Positions 28,138-37,334 are shown, numbered from the stretch's first letter. The stretch: DNA of 64,000 bases from Demequina sp. B12 (GCF_028823635.1 NZ_JAPEHU010000002.1:186001-250000), one strand, 5' to 3'. Numbers and translations are program-made. Notes: generated by a model from the letters alone, not told the origin.

Positions 28138-29172
28138 CTAAGCTGCGTCGCCGTCAGTGTGGCCGTCGGAGTGCGCCGTGGGCGCGTTGGTCTGGGGCTC
28201 AGCGGTGCGTGCTGCCGCCAGCATACGGCGTTCCACGATCAGCAAGGCCGCGACGACGAGGAAGCCTGCGAGGAACGCGATGATGGGGGCCGTGAGATCG
28301 CCGGAAGGTGCTTCGAGGTGACGGTCCTCGTCCTGCCACGGCCACAGTGCGACCAGCGAACCGGCCATGACGCCGGTCAACACCACCAGCGTGGTGCGGC
28401 GGTGGTGTTCCAGCAGCCACTGCAGCAGTTTCACGATCGAGACCAGTCCAATCGCGAGTCCGATCGCGAAGAATGCGAGGTAGCCCAGGTCGCGGTCGTT
28501 GACGGCTTCCAGGGTGGGTTCGTACAAGCCCATGGTGAGCAAAAGGAAGGAGCCTGACAGTCCGGGCAGGACGAGCGCCGAGACGGCGACAGCGCCTGCA
28601 GGGATCAATACCGCAGGGCTCGGTTCGAGTGCCGCACCGGGCAGGGTCACGATGATCGCGGCAAGGACAGCACCCACGACGGCGATAGCCCAATCCGTAA
28701 GGCGCCACCGTCCCGCTGGGCGGTGGCCCGCAGCAGACTGGGCAGCCAATCGGAACGGGACCGCCAGGGAAGCCAGGACCAGGCCGAAGAACAGTGCCCG
28801 CATCGTGACCGGATGGTCTTCCACGAGACCCTCCATGACGCCCGCCATGAGCAGCAGCGCCACCACCATGCCGATCCCCAACGGGATGAGGATTCCCCAG
28901 CGGACCCGCGCCCATTCAGGGGTGGCCCGTGAGAACCCGCGCCCACGGATCCCGTCAACGACACTGATGCGTACACCCGTGATGAAGTGGCCGGCGGAGG
29001 TCAAGATGGGCTCGTAGACCCCGGTCATGAGGGCAACAGTGCCGCCAGAGACCCCGGGCACAGTCTCGGCGGTACCGATCAGCGCACCGCGCACCACATT
29101 GAGTGCGCCAGCGCCCGCGGTGGAGGCGCGTGTCGGAGCTGTCTCGGTGCTGGGAGCCGGGCTATCGCTCAT
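28138..29172 (-). CDS. DUF368 membrane protein (PopT-like, candidate undecaprenyl-phosphate translocase)
   Basis: About 344 residues with roughly nine membrane segments. The N-terminal signature is GTAETVPGVSGGTVALMTGVYEP (core VPGVSGGTVALMTG), and a repeat-like second GLSGSFLLLTMGLYEP (core LPGLSGSFLLLTMG) appears midway, giving an inverted-repeat fold as in the family. DUF368 proteins (PopT) were shown to help recycle undecaprenyl phosphate. ATG at 29172; a longer upstream frame crosses the neighbour and is rejected. Its start overlaps the stop of the next gene (ATGA). Confidence 0.88.
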   Translation of the reverse strand: MSDSPAPSTETAPTRASTAGAGALNVVRGALIGTAETVPGVSGGTVALMTGVYEPILTSAGHFITGVRISVVDGIRGRGFSRATPEWARVRWGILIPLGIGMVVALLLMAGVMEGLVEDHPVTMRALFFGLVLASLAVPFRLAAQSAAGHRPAGRWRLTDWAIAVVGAVLAAIIVTLPGAALEPSPAVLIPAGAVAVSALVLPGLSGSFLLLTMGLYEPTLEAVNDRDLGYLAFFAIGLAIGLVSIVKLLQWLLEHHRRTTLVVLTGVMAGSLVALWPWQDEDRHLEAPSGDLTAPIIAFLAGFLVVAALLIVERRMLAAARTAEPQTNAPTAHSDGHTDGDAA

Positions 29173-29564
29173 GAGGGGCGTGATCCTGTCGCTTGAGAGG
29201 AAGAACCGCGCACGATGACCCAGAGCGCGGCGAGTGGGAGAACAAGGGGGAACCAGCCGTAGGCCGATCCGTAGCCGGTCCAGACGGTCTCGTCTGCCCA
29301 CCATTGAGGCTCGATGTACCCCAGGGTGCCAACAGTGATGACTCCCACCAACTCCGCCGTGGTGCCCCACAATGCGACGCCGCGCCAACCGCGCCACAGC
29401 GCGACAGCGATCACGATGTAGAGCACTGCACTGAGCGCGGAGATGGTGTAGGGCAGTGGAGCCTCAGTGAACTTGGTGGAGATTTGGTATGCCGAGCGTC
29501 CTGTGGCGGCAAGACCAAGGACGGCGTATGCCGCCACCAACACGATGCGACCGATGGGATGCAT
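29169..29564 (-). CDS. Small four-TM membrane protein, unknown
   Basis: 131 residues with four hydrophobic segments (IVLVAAYAVLGLAATG, ISALSAVLYIVIAVAL, GTTAELVGVITVGTLG, WFPLVLPLAALWVIV). The linker carries the conserved-looking GYIEPQWWADETVWTGYG. I do not recognise a named family. It overlaps the DUF368 gene downstream by 4 bases and the next gene upstream by one base, so the three form one unit. Confidence 0.78.
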   Translation of the reverse strand: MHPIGRIVLVAAYAVLGLAATGRSAYQISTKFTEAPLPYTISALSAVLYIVIAVALWRGWRGVALWGTTAELVGVITVGTLGYIEPQWWADETVWTGYGSAYGWFPLVLPLAALWVIVRGSSSQATGSRPS

Positions 29565-29980
29565 TAGGCCGCCAGGATTTCGAAGACTCGCCAGGCCAAC
29601 ACCGCGCCCGCAATAGCGATGATGATGGCCACCCCGCCATCGACGCGCGCAATCTGGTCTGGGGCGAGCACGGGGCGGTTGGGGTCGGGATCGAAGGCAG
29701 CATTCTCTGGTTCACCTAGGCGGCCGATGCCCAGCAGCGGCAGTAGCAATACCGAGGCGAGGAGATACCCCAGGGTCAGCACAATGCCAGCCTCAGAGTC
29801 GCCCAGCAGCACGGCAACCACGGTGACAGCGTGGACACCAGTGACGATCCACATCACTGTCACGACGCGCTTGAGCCATGGATGGAGGTTGACCCAGATG
29901 AGGGTGGCACCGCCAGCCAACAAGAGCAGCGCGCACACCGCAAGGTAGGCGGGGTACACGACCCCGGCGTACACGCCCAT
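29564..29980 (-). CDS. Small membrane protein, unknown
   Basis: 138 residues. Three hydrophobic segments near the N-terminus, a fourth after a polar loop (GEPENAAFDPDPNRPVLAPD), and the last at the C-terminus (GGVAIIIAIAGAVLAWRVFEIL). No recognised motif. It sits between the 131-residue membrane protein and the soluble gene at 29984, all on the minus strand and nearly touching. Confidence 0.75.
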   Translation of the reverse strand: MGVYAGVVYPAYLAVCALLLLAGGATLIWVNLHPWLKRVVTVMWIVTGVHAVTVVAVLLGDSEAGIVLTLGYLLASVLLLPLLGIGRLGEPENAAFDPDPNRPVLAPDQIARVDGGVAIIIAIAGAVLAWRVFEILAA

Positions 29981-29983
29981 GGA

Positions 29984-30436
29984 CTACTGCTGCTGGATCT
30001 GCTGCACTCGCATGGGCAGGCGGCCCAGCTCTTCACCGTCAACAGAAATCACCCAGGAGAACATGCCCGGCTGGATGAAGCGGATGCCATCAATGGTGAA
30101 CGCGAAGCATGCGACCTGCTCGTCACCGTCCACCAGGTGAGCGGGACGGCCCAAGGTGAACTCGCCGCCCATGCCGCGCACCGGCTGAGCGTTTCCGTCA
30201 GCGTCAGCGCGGATACCGATGGGGTACTCCTTGCCGTCCTCGGTCAGCAGCTTCAGCTCCAACTGGTGGGAAGCGTTGGTGGCGGTGAAGGGAACGTGCA
30301 CAGTGGCGGCAACGGCGAGGCGTCGGTGCGCCGCCGGGAACTGCCGTACAAAGATGGTGTTCCATCCCGCGCCGAGCGCGTAGATCTTGCCGTTGACGAC
30401 CTCAGCAGAGTCAGCGAGGAAGGCATCGATTCTCAC
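29984..30436 (-). CDS. Conserved actinobacterial protein, unknown function
   Basis: 150 residues, no membrane segment. It opens with RIDAFLADSAEVVNGKIYALGAGWNTI, predicted mostly beta, and ends in Gln repeats (QQIQQQ). The N-terminal pattern is shared by a family of uncharacterised actinobacterial proteins (I think DUF6941, not certain). It reads away from dnaG, with a 147-base divergent promoter region between them. Confidence 0.7.
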   Translation of the reverse strand: MRIDAFLADSAEVVNGKIYALGAGWNTIFVRQFPAAHRRLAVAATVHVPFTATNASHQLELKLLTEDGKEYPIGIRADADGNAQPVRGMGGEFTLGRPAHLVDGDEQVACFAFTIDGIRFIQPGMFSWVISVDGEELGRLPMRVQQIQQQ

Positions 30437-30583
30437 AGGGGAGTCCTTTCGATGGATGCGAACGTGCTCAAGCCTACCGACCGCAGCGAGTCGCGCCGCA
30501 CGGCTTCGCTCCTGGCGGAGGGGGGCCGTGCGGTAGCAGGCGGGGCTTGTGACGTGGAGGCCGTCGCCGAGTACGATTCAGGC

Positions 30584-32491
30584 GTGGCTGGGACTATCAA
30601 TAGGGAAGACATCGCGTCGGTGCGCGAGCGTGCCCCTATTGAGGACATCATCGGTCAGCATGTGGCCTTGAAGTCCGCGGGGGTGGGCTCGCTCAAGGGG
30701 CTGTGTCCCTTCCATGATGAGCGCACCCCGTCCTTCCACGTTCGCCCTGGTTCTGGCCGGTGGCATTGCTTTGGGTGTGGTGAAGGCGGTGATGTCATCG
30801 AGTTCATCATGCGCATCGACGGTCTCCCATTCGCGGAGGCAGTGGAGTATCTCGCCGACCGCACCGGCATCACGCTGCGGTATGAAGCCGGAGGGGGACC
30901 GCGCCGCGAAGGCACTGCGGGGCAACGCAAGCGACTGCTGGAGGCTCACCGCGTCGCCCAAGAGTTTTTTGCCGAGCAACTCAGCGGCCCTGAGGCGCGC
31001 ATCGGCCGTGATTTCCTTCGCGAGCGCGGCTTCGACCGCGCCGCTGCGGAGCACTTTGGCGTGGGCTACTCGCCCCAGGGGTGGAACCACCTCACGGACT
31101 ACTTGCAGACCAAGGGCTTCACACAAGACGAACTGCGTGCCTCCGGCTTGGTCTCCGACGGGCAACGCGGCATTTACGACCGCTTCCGTGGACGTCTCAT
31201 GTGGCCCATCCGGGATGTCACCGGTGAGGTGATCGGCTTTGGAGCGCGGCGCCTTCACGACGACGACCAAGGCCCCAAGTACCTCAACACTCCCGAAACC
31301 CCGCTGTACAAGAAAAATCAGGTCCTCTACGGCATCGACCTGGCGAAGGGGACCATTCGCGCGGAGCGGACCACGATCGTGGTGGAGGGGTATACCGATG
31401 TGATGGCCTGCCACCTGGCGGGTATCACCAACGCGGTTGCGACGTGTGGCACTGCGTTCGGTGAGGAGCACGTGAAGGTGGTGCGCCGTCTCATGGGTGA
31501 CACGGTTGGTGGCGCCATGAAGGTGGGTACCTCCGGTGCCAAGGTGATCTTCACCTTTGATGGTGACGAGGCCGGACAGAACGCCGCGCTGAAGTCGTTT
31601 GAGCTCGACCAGCAGTTCTTGGCACAGACCTTTGTCGCCGTGGACCCTGAGGGCAAGGATCCTTGCGACCTACGCATGGCAGGCGGGGACGCCGCCGTCC
31701 AAGCCTTGCTGCAGGCACGAGTGCCGCTGTTCGAGTTTGTGATCAAGACGGCGCTGTCCGCCAACGACTTGGAGACTCCCGAAGGGCGCGCTGCAGCATT
31801 GCGGGTAGCGGCCCCCGTCGTGGCGGGCATTCGTGACCGCGCCATCCAGCCCGAATACGCCAGGCGCCTGGCAGGGTGGCTGGGAATGGACCTCGACATT
31901 GTGCGCCAAGCGGTCACGCGTGCGGCCAAGCAACGTGGCGGTGCTGAGCCTGCGCCACACACGGGAGCGCTTCCCCAAGTGTCGTATGCGGACGCTGGCG
32001 TGACGGCGCCCGCACGCCCTGACCGCCGAGACCCGGTGGTGAGAGCGGAAGCGCTTTCTCTGGGCACACTGCTGCAAGCACCGGCAGAGGTGGTCAAGGA
32101 CCCGCTTGGCGCCGCTGTGGTCCTCGAAATGCGCCCTGATGCGTACTCCGTGCCGCAGTACCGGGCGATTTTTGAGGCGATTCTCGCCGCCGGCGGGCCC
32201 AGCAGTGCGGGACCTGACTGGGCGAACGATGTCGCAGAGCAAGCAGGGGAGTCGCTGACTCCCACCATTTCGGAGCTGTCGGTGTCACCGTTGCCGCATG
32301 ACAAGCCGGAGACCATTGGCCACTACGCGGGAACCGTGCTGGCCCGGGTGCTGGATCTCAGCATCACCCGCCAGATCGCCGAACTGCGGGGCCGCATGCA
32401 GCGTGCCGGCGCGGGTACTGAGGCAGCGCAGGAAGCGTTCGCGCAGATCATCCAGTTGGAGACTCGGCGCCGGCAACTGCGCGAGAACTGA
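30584..32491 (+). CDS. dnaG: DNA primase
   Basis: Makes RNA primers for replication. 635 residues. Zinc-binding domain with C41, H44, C62, C65 (CPFHDERTPSF...CFGCGEGG), an RNA polymerase core with VGYSPQGWN, and a TOPRIM domain with VVEGYTDVMACH and FTFDGDEAG, then a DnaB-interacting C-terminal helical domain. The GTG at 30584 is preferred because TACGAT lies 6 bases upstream (leaderless pattern) and the protein then starts at the usual place; the frame is open much further upstream without homology. Confidence 0.95.
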   Translation: MAGTINREDIASVRERAPIEDIIGQHVALKSAGVGSLKGLCPFHDERTPSFHVRPGSGRWHCFGCGEGGDVIEFIMRIDGLPFAEAVEYLADRTGITLRYEAGGGPRREGTAGQRKRLLEAHRVAQEFFAEQLSGPEARIGRDFLRERGFDRAAAEHFGVGYSPQGWNHLTDYLQTKGFTQDELRASGLVSDGQRGIYDRFRGRLMWPIRDVTGEVIGFGARRLHDDDQGPKYLNTPETPLYKKNQVLYGIDLAKGTIRAERTTIVVEGYTDVMACHLAGITNAVATCGTAFGEEHVKVVRRLMGDTVGGAMKVGTSGAKVIFTFDGDEAGQNAALKSFELDQQFLAQTFVAVDPEGKDPCDLRMAGGDAAVQALLQARVPLFEFVIKTALSANDLETPEGRAAALRVAAPVVAGIRDRAIQPEYARRLAGWLGMDLDIVRQAVTRAAKQRGGAEPAPHTGALPQVSYADAGVTAPARPDRRDPVVRAEALSLGTLLQAPAEVVKDPLGAAVVLEMRPDAYSVPQYRAIFEAILAAGGPSSAGPDWANDVAEQAGESLTPTISELSVSPLPHDKPETIGHYAGTVLARVLDLSITRQIAELRGRMQRAGAGTEAAQEAFAQIIQLETRRRQLREN

Positions 32492-32555
32492 CAGAGCCCA
32501 GGCGGCCTCTCGCCGCGACCTGTAGCGTCATCAATGGACGGCAGGAAGGGCTTTC

Positions 32556-33002
32556 ATGACAGTTCAACGGGTATCGATGATCACGCTCGGCGTCGCCGAC
32601 CTTGACGCTGCGCGTGGGTTCTATGAGCGCTGGGGTTGGCAGGTTCGGCAGGCAACGCCGCAGATCGTGTTCTTTCAGATGGGCACGCTCGTGCTGGGCT
32701 TGTTCCCGCTTCCCGCGCTAGCGGAAGACCAGGGAAGAGCCGATGCCGTGGCGACGCTCGGCATGGGCGGCGTCACTCTGGCCCAGAACTATGCGACCGA
32801 GCATGAAGTCGACGAGCGTTTCCAAGCGGCCATTGCCGCAGGCGCGACTCATCTCAAGGCACCCACTGCTGCACCGTGGGGTGGATACAGCGGCTACTTC
32901 GCGGACCCGGACGGACACGTGTGGGAACTCGCCGTGAACCCGTACTGGGAACTGGGTGACGACGGTGCCACGCACATTCCCGAGGATCTGCCTGCGCAGT
33001 AG
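32556..33002 (+). CDS. VOC (glyoxalase/bleomycin-resistance fold) protein
   Basis: 148 residues. MITLGVADLDAARGFYERWGW is the first beta-alpha-beta unit; EVDERFQAAIAAGATHLKAP and GYFADPDGHVWELAVNPYW the second. Probably a small metalloenzyme or binding protein of the vicinal oxygen chelate superfamily; substrate unknown. ATG at 32556 after GGAAGGG. The last 66 codons are duplicated at 44252-44449, on the other side of the accessory region, and weakly a third time at 45141-45184. Confidence 0.9.
   Translation: MTVQRVSMITLGVADLDAARGFYERWGWQVRQATPQIVFFQMGTLVLGLFPLPALAEDQGRADAVATLGMGGVTLAQNYATEHEVDERFQAAIAAGATHLKAPTAAPWGGYSGYFADPDGHVWELAVNPYWELGDDGATHIPEDLPAQ
32783..32980 (+). repeat. Direct repeat, left copy (3' half of VOC gene)
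   Basis: 198 bases aligned without gaps to 44252-44449; I count 17 mismatches, about 91% identity. Start-to-start distance is 11,469 bases. The repeat frames the HNH, VWA, tubulin-like and coiled-coil genes, and the decayed transposase. Confidence 0.9.
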
Positions 33003-33183
33003 GGCAAACTCCGAGTCCGTAGCGTCGCTGGCAGACAAGCTGGGCCGCGGCCGACGCCAATGGGAACGCTACGCCGATTAAAGGGACTATTCGGAACGAG
33101 AGGTGGCAACTGTGGCGAAGTCGACACATAACCTTTAGTTATTTCGGGCACTCTTGTCGGGGCGACGGAATAGAGTGGCCGCT

Positions 33184-34161
33184 GTGAATGGTGGCAGTAC
33201 GGGTAACGGTGCCGATTTCTTGGGGAACCCCGATGCGGGGGCCGACAACCCCTTGGACGAGCCTGTCCGCCTTCCCAGAGCGCGCCCGCCGTGGCTGAAG
33301 ACCGTAGTGGTTATCGCCGTGACATCAATTCTGGCTGGCGGTATCGGCTACACGCTGGGCCAGACCAGTGGGATGCGACCGACGTCCTCAGGACCCGAAC
33401 GGCCCAGTTCGCCCGTCACCGTGACAGTGACCGCTGAGCCAGATGCAAAGGGCTCACCAGATGTGCCCGAGACGGCCGAGTCTGCTCAGGATCGCGCAGC
33501 ATTGGCGACCTCGCCGGCGGCGACTGAGGCTGCGGCACCGACGGCCGTCCCGACTGAGGGCGAGTCCGCTGAAAAGTCCACAGTTTCTCGGTACCTCGAA
33601 CTACTCGATGGCCTCGAAGTGCGCTCCCTTGACCCGTGGAACAACTACTCTCGGGAACTATTCGGGCGGGCGTGGGAGGACGTAGATCGGAATGGTTGCG
33701 ACACACGAAACGACATCCTTCGGCGCGACCTGGAAGATATCGTTGTTCGGAGCGGCACCGGAGGTTGTGTGGTGGCGACGGGCCGGCTCGAAGATCCGTA
33801 CACGGGCAAGACGATTGCGTTTGAACGTGGTTGGGGAACGTCCAACGCTGTCGAAATCGACCACGTTGTTGCAATGGCGGATGCATGGCGGAAGGGTGCC
33901 CAGTCATGGACCGCCCACGACCGTGAGTTGTTCGCGAACGATCCACTTAATCTGTTGGCCGTCGATGGACCGACTAATCAGGTGAAGGGCGCGTCGGACC
34001 CCTCGCAGTGGCTCCCTCCGCACCAAGAGTATTGGTGCGACTACGGAGCACGCATTGTGGCGGTGAAGTCGATCTACGGGTTGTGGGTAACGCGAGAAGA
34101 GGCCGAAACACTGGAGGAGCTGCTGATGACTTGCGATGCCGATCCGCAAGTCATCACATAG
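33184..34161 (+). CDS. Membrane-anchored HNH nuclease (DUF1524-like)
   Basis: About 325 residues. A single N-terminal membrane segment (TVVVIAVTSILAGGIGYTLG), a Ser/Thr/Pro/Ala-rich stalk, then an HNH-type nuclease domain: EIDHVVAMADAW with H227, FANDPLNLLAVDGPTNQVKG and KGASDPSQWLPP, the DUF1524/GmrSD C-terminal pattern. Topology suggests an extracytoplasmic nuclease. The GTG at 33184 is preferred because TAGAGT lies 7 bases upstream; a TTG at 33154 and GTG at 33175 are alternatives. It lies first inside the accessory region; a link with the VWA/tubulin cluster is not proven. One 60-base line I counted is 58% GC, lower than nearby core genes. Confidence 0.82.
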   Translation: MNGGSTGNGADFLGNPDAGADNPLDEPVRLPRARPPWLKTVVVIAVTSILAGGIGYTLGQTSGMRPTSSGPERPSSPVTVTVTAEPDAKGSPDVPETAESAQDRAALATSPAATEAAAPTAVPTEGESAEKSTVSRYLELLDGLEVRSLDPWNNYSRELFGRAWEDVDRNGCDTRNDILRRDLEDIVVRSGTGGCVVATGRLEDPYTGKTIAFERGWGTSNAVEIDHVVAMADAWRKGAQSWTAHDRELFANDPLNLLAVDGPTNQVKGASDPSQWLPPHQEYWCDYGARIVAVKSIYGLWVTREEAETLEELLMTCDADPQVIT

Positions 34162-34245
34162 AAGCTCTTGGCGTCACTTCTGACGTGCGATGTCAGAGGT
34201 GGCTGCTAGTGTCAACAAGATCGAGTCCTGAGGGGGACATTGAGC

Positions 34246-34584
34246 ATGGTTGCTGAGGTAGCGACAGGTGGGGCCACGCGAGTTTATGTGCCCCGTGGGC
34301 CCGCAGTCGTGACACTCGCGCTCGCGATTGTTGCTGGCGCATGTGCAGTTCTCGGTGCGACTCAACCCGTGTCGTGGTTCGTGCCTTTGGCAGGGTACGT
34401 AATGGGTTGTATCGGCACTGTCGCTGGCGCCAGTGTTCATCGGTCACTTGAGAACAAAAGACGGTCCAATCCACGTTTTCAACTACAGCCATTTCTCGGC
34501 AGACTCGCCCATGGTGCGATGGTCGCCGGACTTGTCGCTGGCTTGATGTGTGCGTTTCTTGTCGCGACGGAGCTTGCAAAGTGA
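34246..34584 (+). CDS. Small three-TM membrane protein heading the VWA/tubulin cluster
   Basis: 112 residues. Hydrophobic segments AVVTLALAIVAGACAVLGA, WFVPLAGYVMGCIGTVAGA and AMVAGLVAGLMCAFLVA; a basic loop (ENKRRSNPRFQLQP) between the second and third. No family recognised. ATG at 34246 (a TTG at 34240 is possible) after GAGGGGG. Its stop overlaps the GTG of the VWA gene (GTGA), so the two are translationally coupled. Confidence 0.75.
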   Translation: MVAEVATGGATRVYVPRGPAVVTLALAIVAGACAVLGATQPVSWFVPLAGYVMGCIGTVAGASVHRSLENKRRSNPRFQLQPFLGRLAHGAMVAGLVAGLMCAFLVATELAK

Positions 34585-37334
34585 AGGCGATGCACGCGGT
34601 CCTGACTGCAGTTGTCGTCAGTGCTCTTGCGATAGTCCCCGCTACGGCGGCACGTGCGGCATCGGATCTGAGCGATGTGGGGACTCGGGCACTTGCCGAA
34701 ACCTCGGCCTGTGCGGCTAGCGCCGACAGAGTGCTCGCCGTTATCGTCGTTGACGAGAGTGCGAGCCTCCAAGAAACAGACCCGGAAGCGCTCCGCGTTG
34801 GTGCGATCGAGACCGCGTTGGATTCGCTCGAAGCGCTCGCATCACAAGTTGGAGATGAGCTTGAGGTGGAAGCTGCGCTGGCAACGTTTGGCACCACCTA
34901 CTCCGAACTTGTGGGATGGGGTGCGGTGACCGGAACTCATGGCGAGGAACTCCGAGCCTCCGTGCGTGACGAACTTCCATCGCGCAATAACGCTCAGCAC
35001 ACCGACTACCGCGAGGCTCTTAAGGGTGCTAACGAAAGCATCCAACGGCGGGCCAACGAGACAGGTGGGCAGTCGTGCAGTTTAGTCCTGTGGTTCACCG
35101 ACGGAAGTCTCGATGTCGATGACAATGGCGCATTTGATGCGAGCGAGGAAGCGGCGGTCGATGAGATTTGCACGCCCCGAGGAATCTCGGATTCGCTGCG
35201 GTCTAACAACACCGTGCTCCTTGCGCTTGCATTGTTCACCGAAGGGTCGGCCCGGTCCCCATCGGCTCAGGACCAAGACCTTTTGCAGGCTATCGCTGAG
35301 GGGACTTCAGCGACCACCGAGTGCGGCACCGTGCCGATCCCACCCGACTGGTCTGGTGGCGCGTACTTGCGAGCGGCCGATGCGACGGCGTTGCGGACCG
35401 TGTTTTCGGAAGCTGGCGCGTTGATTGAGGGTGGCGTGGTCGACGCGGACGCGGCTTGCCCGGGGCCTGCTTGTGCTGGCGGTGTCTTGCAGATGCCCGT
35501 TGACGCCGGGGTGTCCCGCGCACGTGTACTGGTGAGCGCAGACCTCGACGCGAATCCCTTGACCATAGTTGCCCCGGTGAGCGGCCCGACGGAGTTATTG
35601 GCAGGTTCAACTTCAGTTGATGGTGCGGACATTGAGGTGCGCACGGAACCTGACCTGACGGTTGTCGAAATCACGGTCTTGGATTCACGGGCGCATGGAC
35701 CGTGGGCACTCGATGTGGGCGAGGGGACTACAGCGAGTCTCTACTACTTTTGGGATGCTCGAGTCGTTGTCGAGGAGCCCCCTGATGGGTTTGTCATTGG
35801 ACAGACCACGGAAGTTCCCATCGTGGTGCTGTCTCGCCAAGGTGACGCGCTCACGGCGAATACCTTTGGCGATGTCACCGCGACCGTGTCTGCTGCGGGG
35901 GCTTCGGCTGATGTGGTATCGGACGGTGCCGGTGGTCTAGTTCTCAACGTCACAGTTCCCAACGACGACGTTGTGCCTGAAGTCGATGTATCCGTGGATG
36001 TGACAGCCGTTACCGCCACACATGGAATTCGCTTGGGGCCAGTCTCAGGACGAACATCAGCGGAGACAGTGTTGCCCGCTTCTTACCCCTCAACGGTGCA
36101 AAAGTCGCTACGGTTTCCCAACGTAGTCGGAACCGAAGCTGTGACGTCTTCACTGACGATCGTGGGCCCGGAACGAGGTGAAGGCCGTGCCTGCGTCGCC
36201 GGACTCGCGATTGATGGGCCCAGTGGTGCCGACGGGCTCACGCTCTCGCTGACGCCCCAGGCGCCCGAGTGTGTCGACGTGGCTGCAGGTCAGGAGGTGG
36301 AGCTTCCGTTATCGCTCGCGACAGAAAGCGGTGCTGACGGCGTCGCACAGGGGTCGGTGCAGCTTGAACTCTACGGTGTCGATGCGGATGAGCCGTTGAC
36401 AATGTCCGTGCCCGTCGAGGCATCGATGGAACGCCCGGTGGACGAGGTCGCGCGCGTTGGGTGGACGATCCTGTTGGTGGCGCTTGCGATTCTGTTTGCG
36501 CTTATGACTGCATACCTGGGGCGCCATCTGGCTGATCGTTACAGGTTTGGGCAGTCGGCGCAGTACTGTGAGGTTCCCGTCGTGATCACGGCTGCTGGCG
36601 TACAGCGGTCGGACTCACCGGGTAGCGACCTTGTCGATCCGGTCGAAGACTTCTCCCGGGTGCAGTCGATTGGCGCTGCGAGTACTACGCCTCGAAAGAC
36701 AATTGGCTCGGTGACGTTTGATCGAAAGTTGCCGCTCAATCCGTGGCGTTCTGCGCAGAGCATCGTGACTGCTGGGCCTCAGATGGCGTTTTGGGGACCT
36801 GGGTCGGCGACGATGGATCCCGCCGCACATGCTGGACGGGCGACGTTTCCGGGCACGACGGACTTTGTGTTGACGGCTGACCCCGAGGGCGTGACGCGTG
36901 ACACTGCAAATGCGCGGCTCTTGATCGTGGTGGATGCTCCCGATGGTGTGGCGGCCGTTTTGCCTGAGCGCCTCGATGCGATTCGCGGCTCCAACTGGTC
37001 GCAGGTCCTCACAGATATGAATGCGGCTGCTGACGAGCGTCGTAGTGAGACTGGAGGCAGCACAGACTCTCACCGAGATGCTGCTGTGTCCAGCGCCCCA
37101 CGGTCAGCAGGCGACTCCCAGGTTGAATCGTTCCTGGACGATGCGGTGGGCGGTTCGAGTTCGAGTAGTTCCGCGGCGCCCGTCAGTGATTTCTTGGGGT
37201 CTGGTGATGCCCTAGCGCCTCCGCCTGCAACCGAAAAGCGTGTCATAGGTTCCCGGCGTAGAAAGAAGGAGGCGCCGCCAGAGGAGCCTCCGCGTCGCGA
37301 CGGCACGCCGCCGCCCATGGATTTCCTTGATTAA
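34581..37334 (+). CDS. Secreted-then-anchored VWA-domain protein
   Basis: 917 residues. N-terminal signal peptide (HAVLTAVVVSALAIVPATAARA), then a von Willebrand A domain whose MIDAS begins VVDESASLQE (DxSxS near residue 57) with LWFTDGSLD near 170. Beta-rich extracytoplasmic repeats follow to about residue 620, with cysteines. One membrane segment (TILLVALAILFALMTAYLG, about 628-650), then a roughly 265-residue cytoplasmic tail. The tail ends in Ser-rich and Pro/Arg-rich stretches with three FL motifs (SFLDD, DFLG, DFLD). GTG start overlaps the preceding gene. Likely an extracytoplasmic sensor or scaffold with a metal-dependent ligand site that contacts the cytoplasm; ligand unknown. Confidence 0.85.
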   Translation: MKAMHAVLTAVVVSALAIVPATAARAASDLSDVGTRALAETSACAASADRVLAVIVVDESASLQETDPEALRVGAIETALDSLEALASQVGDELEVEAALATFGTTYSELVGWGAVTGTHGEELRASVRDELPSRNNAQHTDYREALKGANESIQRRANETGGQSCSLVLWFTDGSLDVDDNGAFDASEEAAVDEICTPRGISDSLRSNNTVLLALALFTEGSARSPSAQDQDLLQAIAEGTSATTECGTVPIPPDWSGGAYLRAADATALRTVFSEAGALIEGGVVDADAACPGPACAGGVLQMPVDAGVSRARVLVSADLDANPLTIVAPVSGPTELLAGSTSVDGADIEVRTEPDLTVVEITVLDSRAHGPWALDVGEGTTASLYYFWDARVVVEEPPDGFVIGQTTEVPIVVLSRQGDALTANTFGDVTATVSAAGASADVVSDGAGGLVLNVTVPNDDVVPEVDVSVDVTAVTATHGIRLGPVSGRTSAETVLPASYPSTVQKSLRFPNVVGTEAVTSSLTIVGPERGEGRACVAGLAIDGPSGADGLTLSLTPQAPECVDVAAGQEVELPLSLATESGADGVAQGSVQLELYGVDADEPLTMSVPVEASMERPVDEVARVGWTILLVALAILFALMTAYLGRHLADRYRFGQSAQYCEVPVVITAAGVQRSDSPGSDLVDPVEDFSRVQSIGAASTTPRKTIGSVTFDRKLPLNPWRSAQSIVTAGPQMAFWGPGSATMDPAAHAGRATFPGTTDFVLTADPEGVTRDTANARLLIVVDAPDGVAAVLPERLDAIRGSNWSQVLTDMNAAADERRSETGGSTDSHRDAAVSSAPRSAGDSQVESFLDDAVGGSSSSSSAAPVSDFLGSGDALAPPPATEKRVIGSRRRKKEAPPEEPPRRDGTPPPMDFLD

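Noticed and set aside
29173..29397. Upstream extension of the DUF368 gene
   Set aside because: Overlaps the adjacent membrane gene and is low-complexity Arg-rich; the ATG at 29172 fits the family start.
29831..30583. Upstream extension of dnaG by 251 codons
   Set aside because: It runs antisense through two other genes, has no primase homology, and the GTG at 30584 has a leaderless promoter at the right distance.
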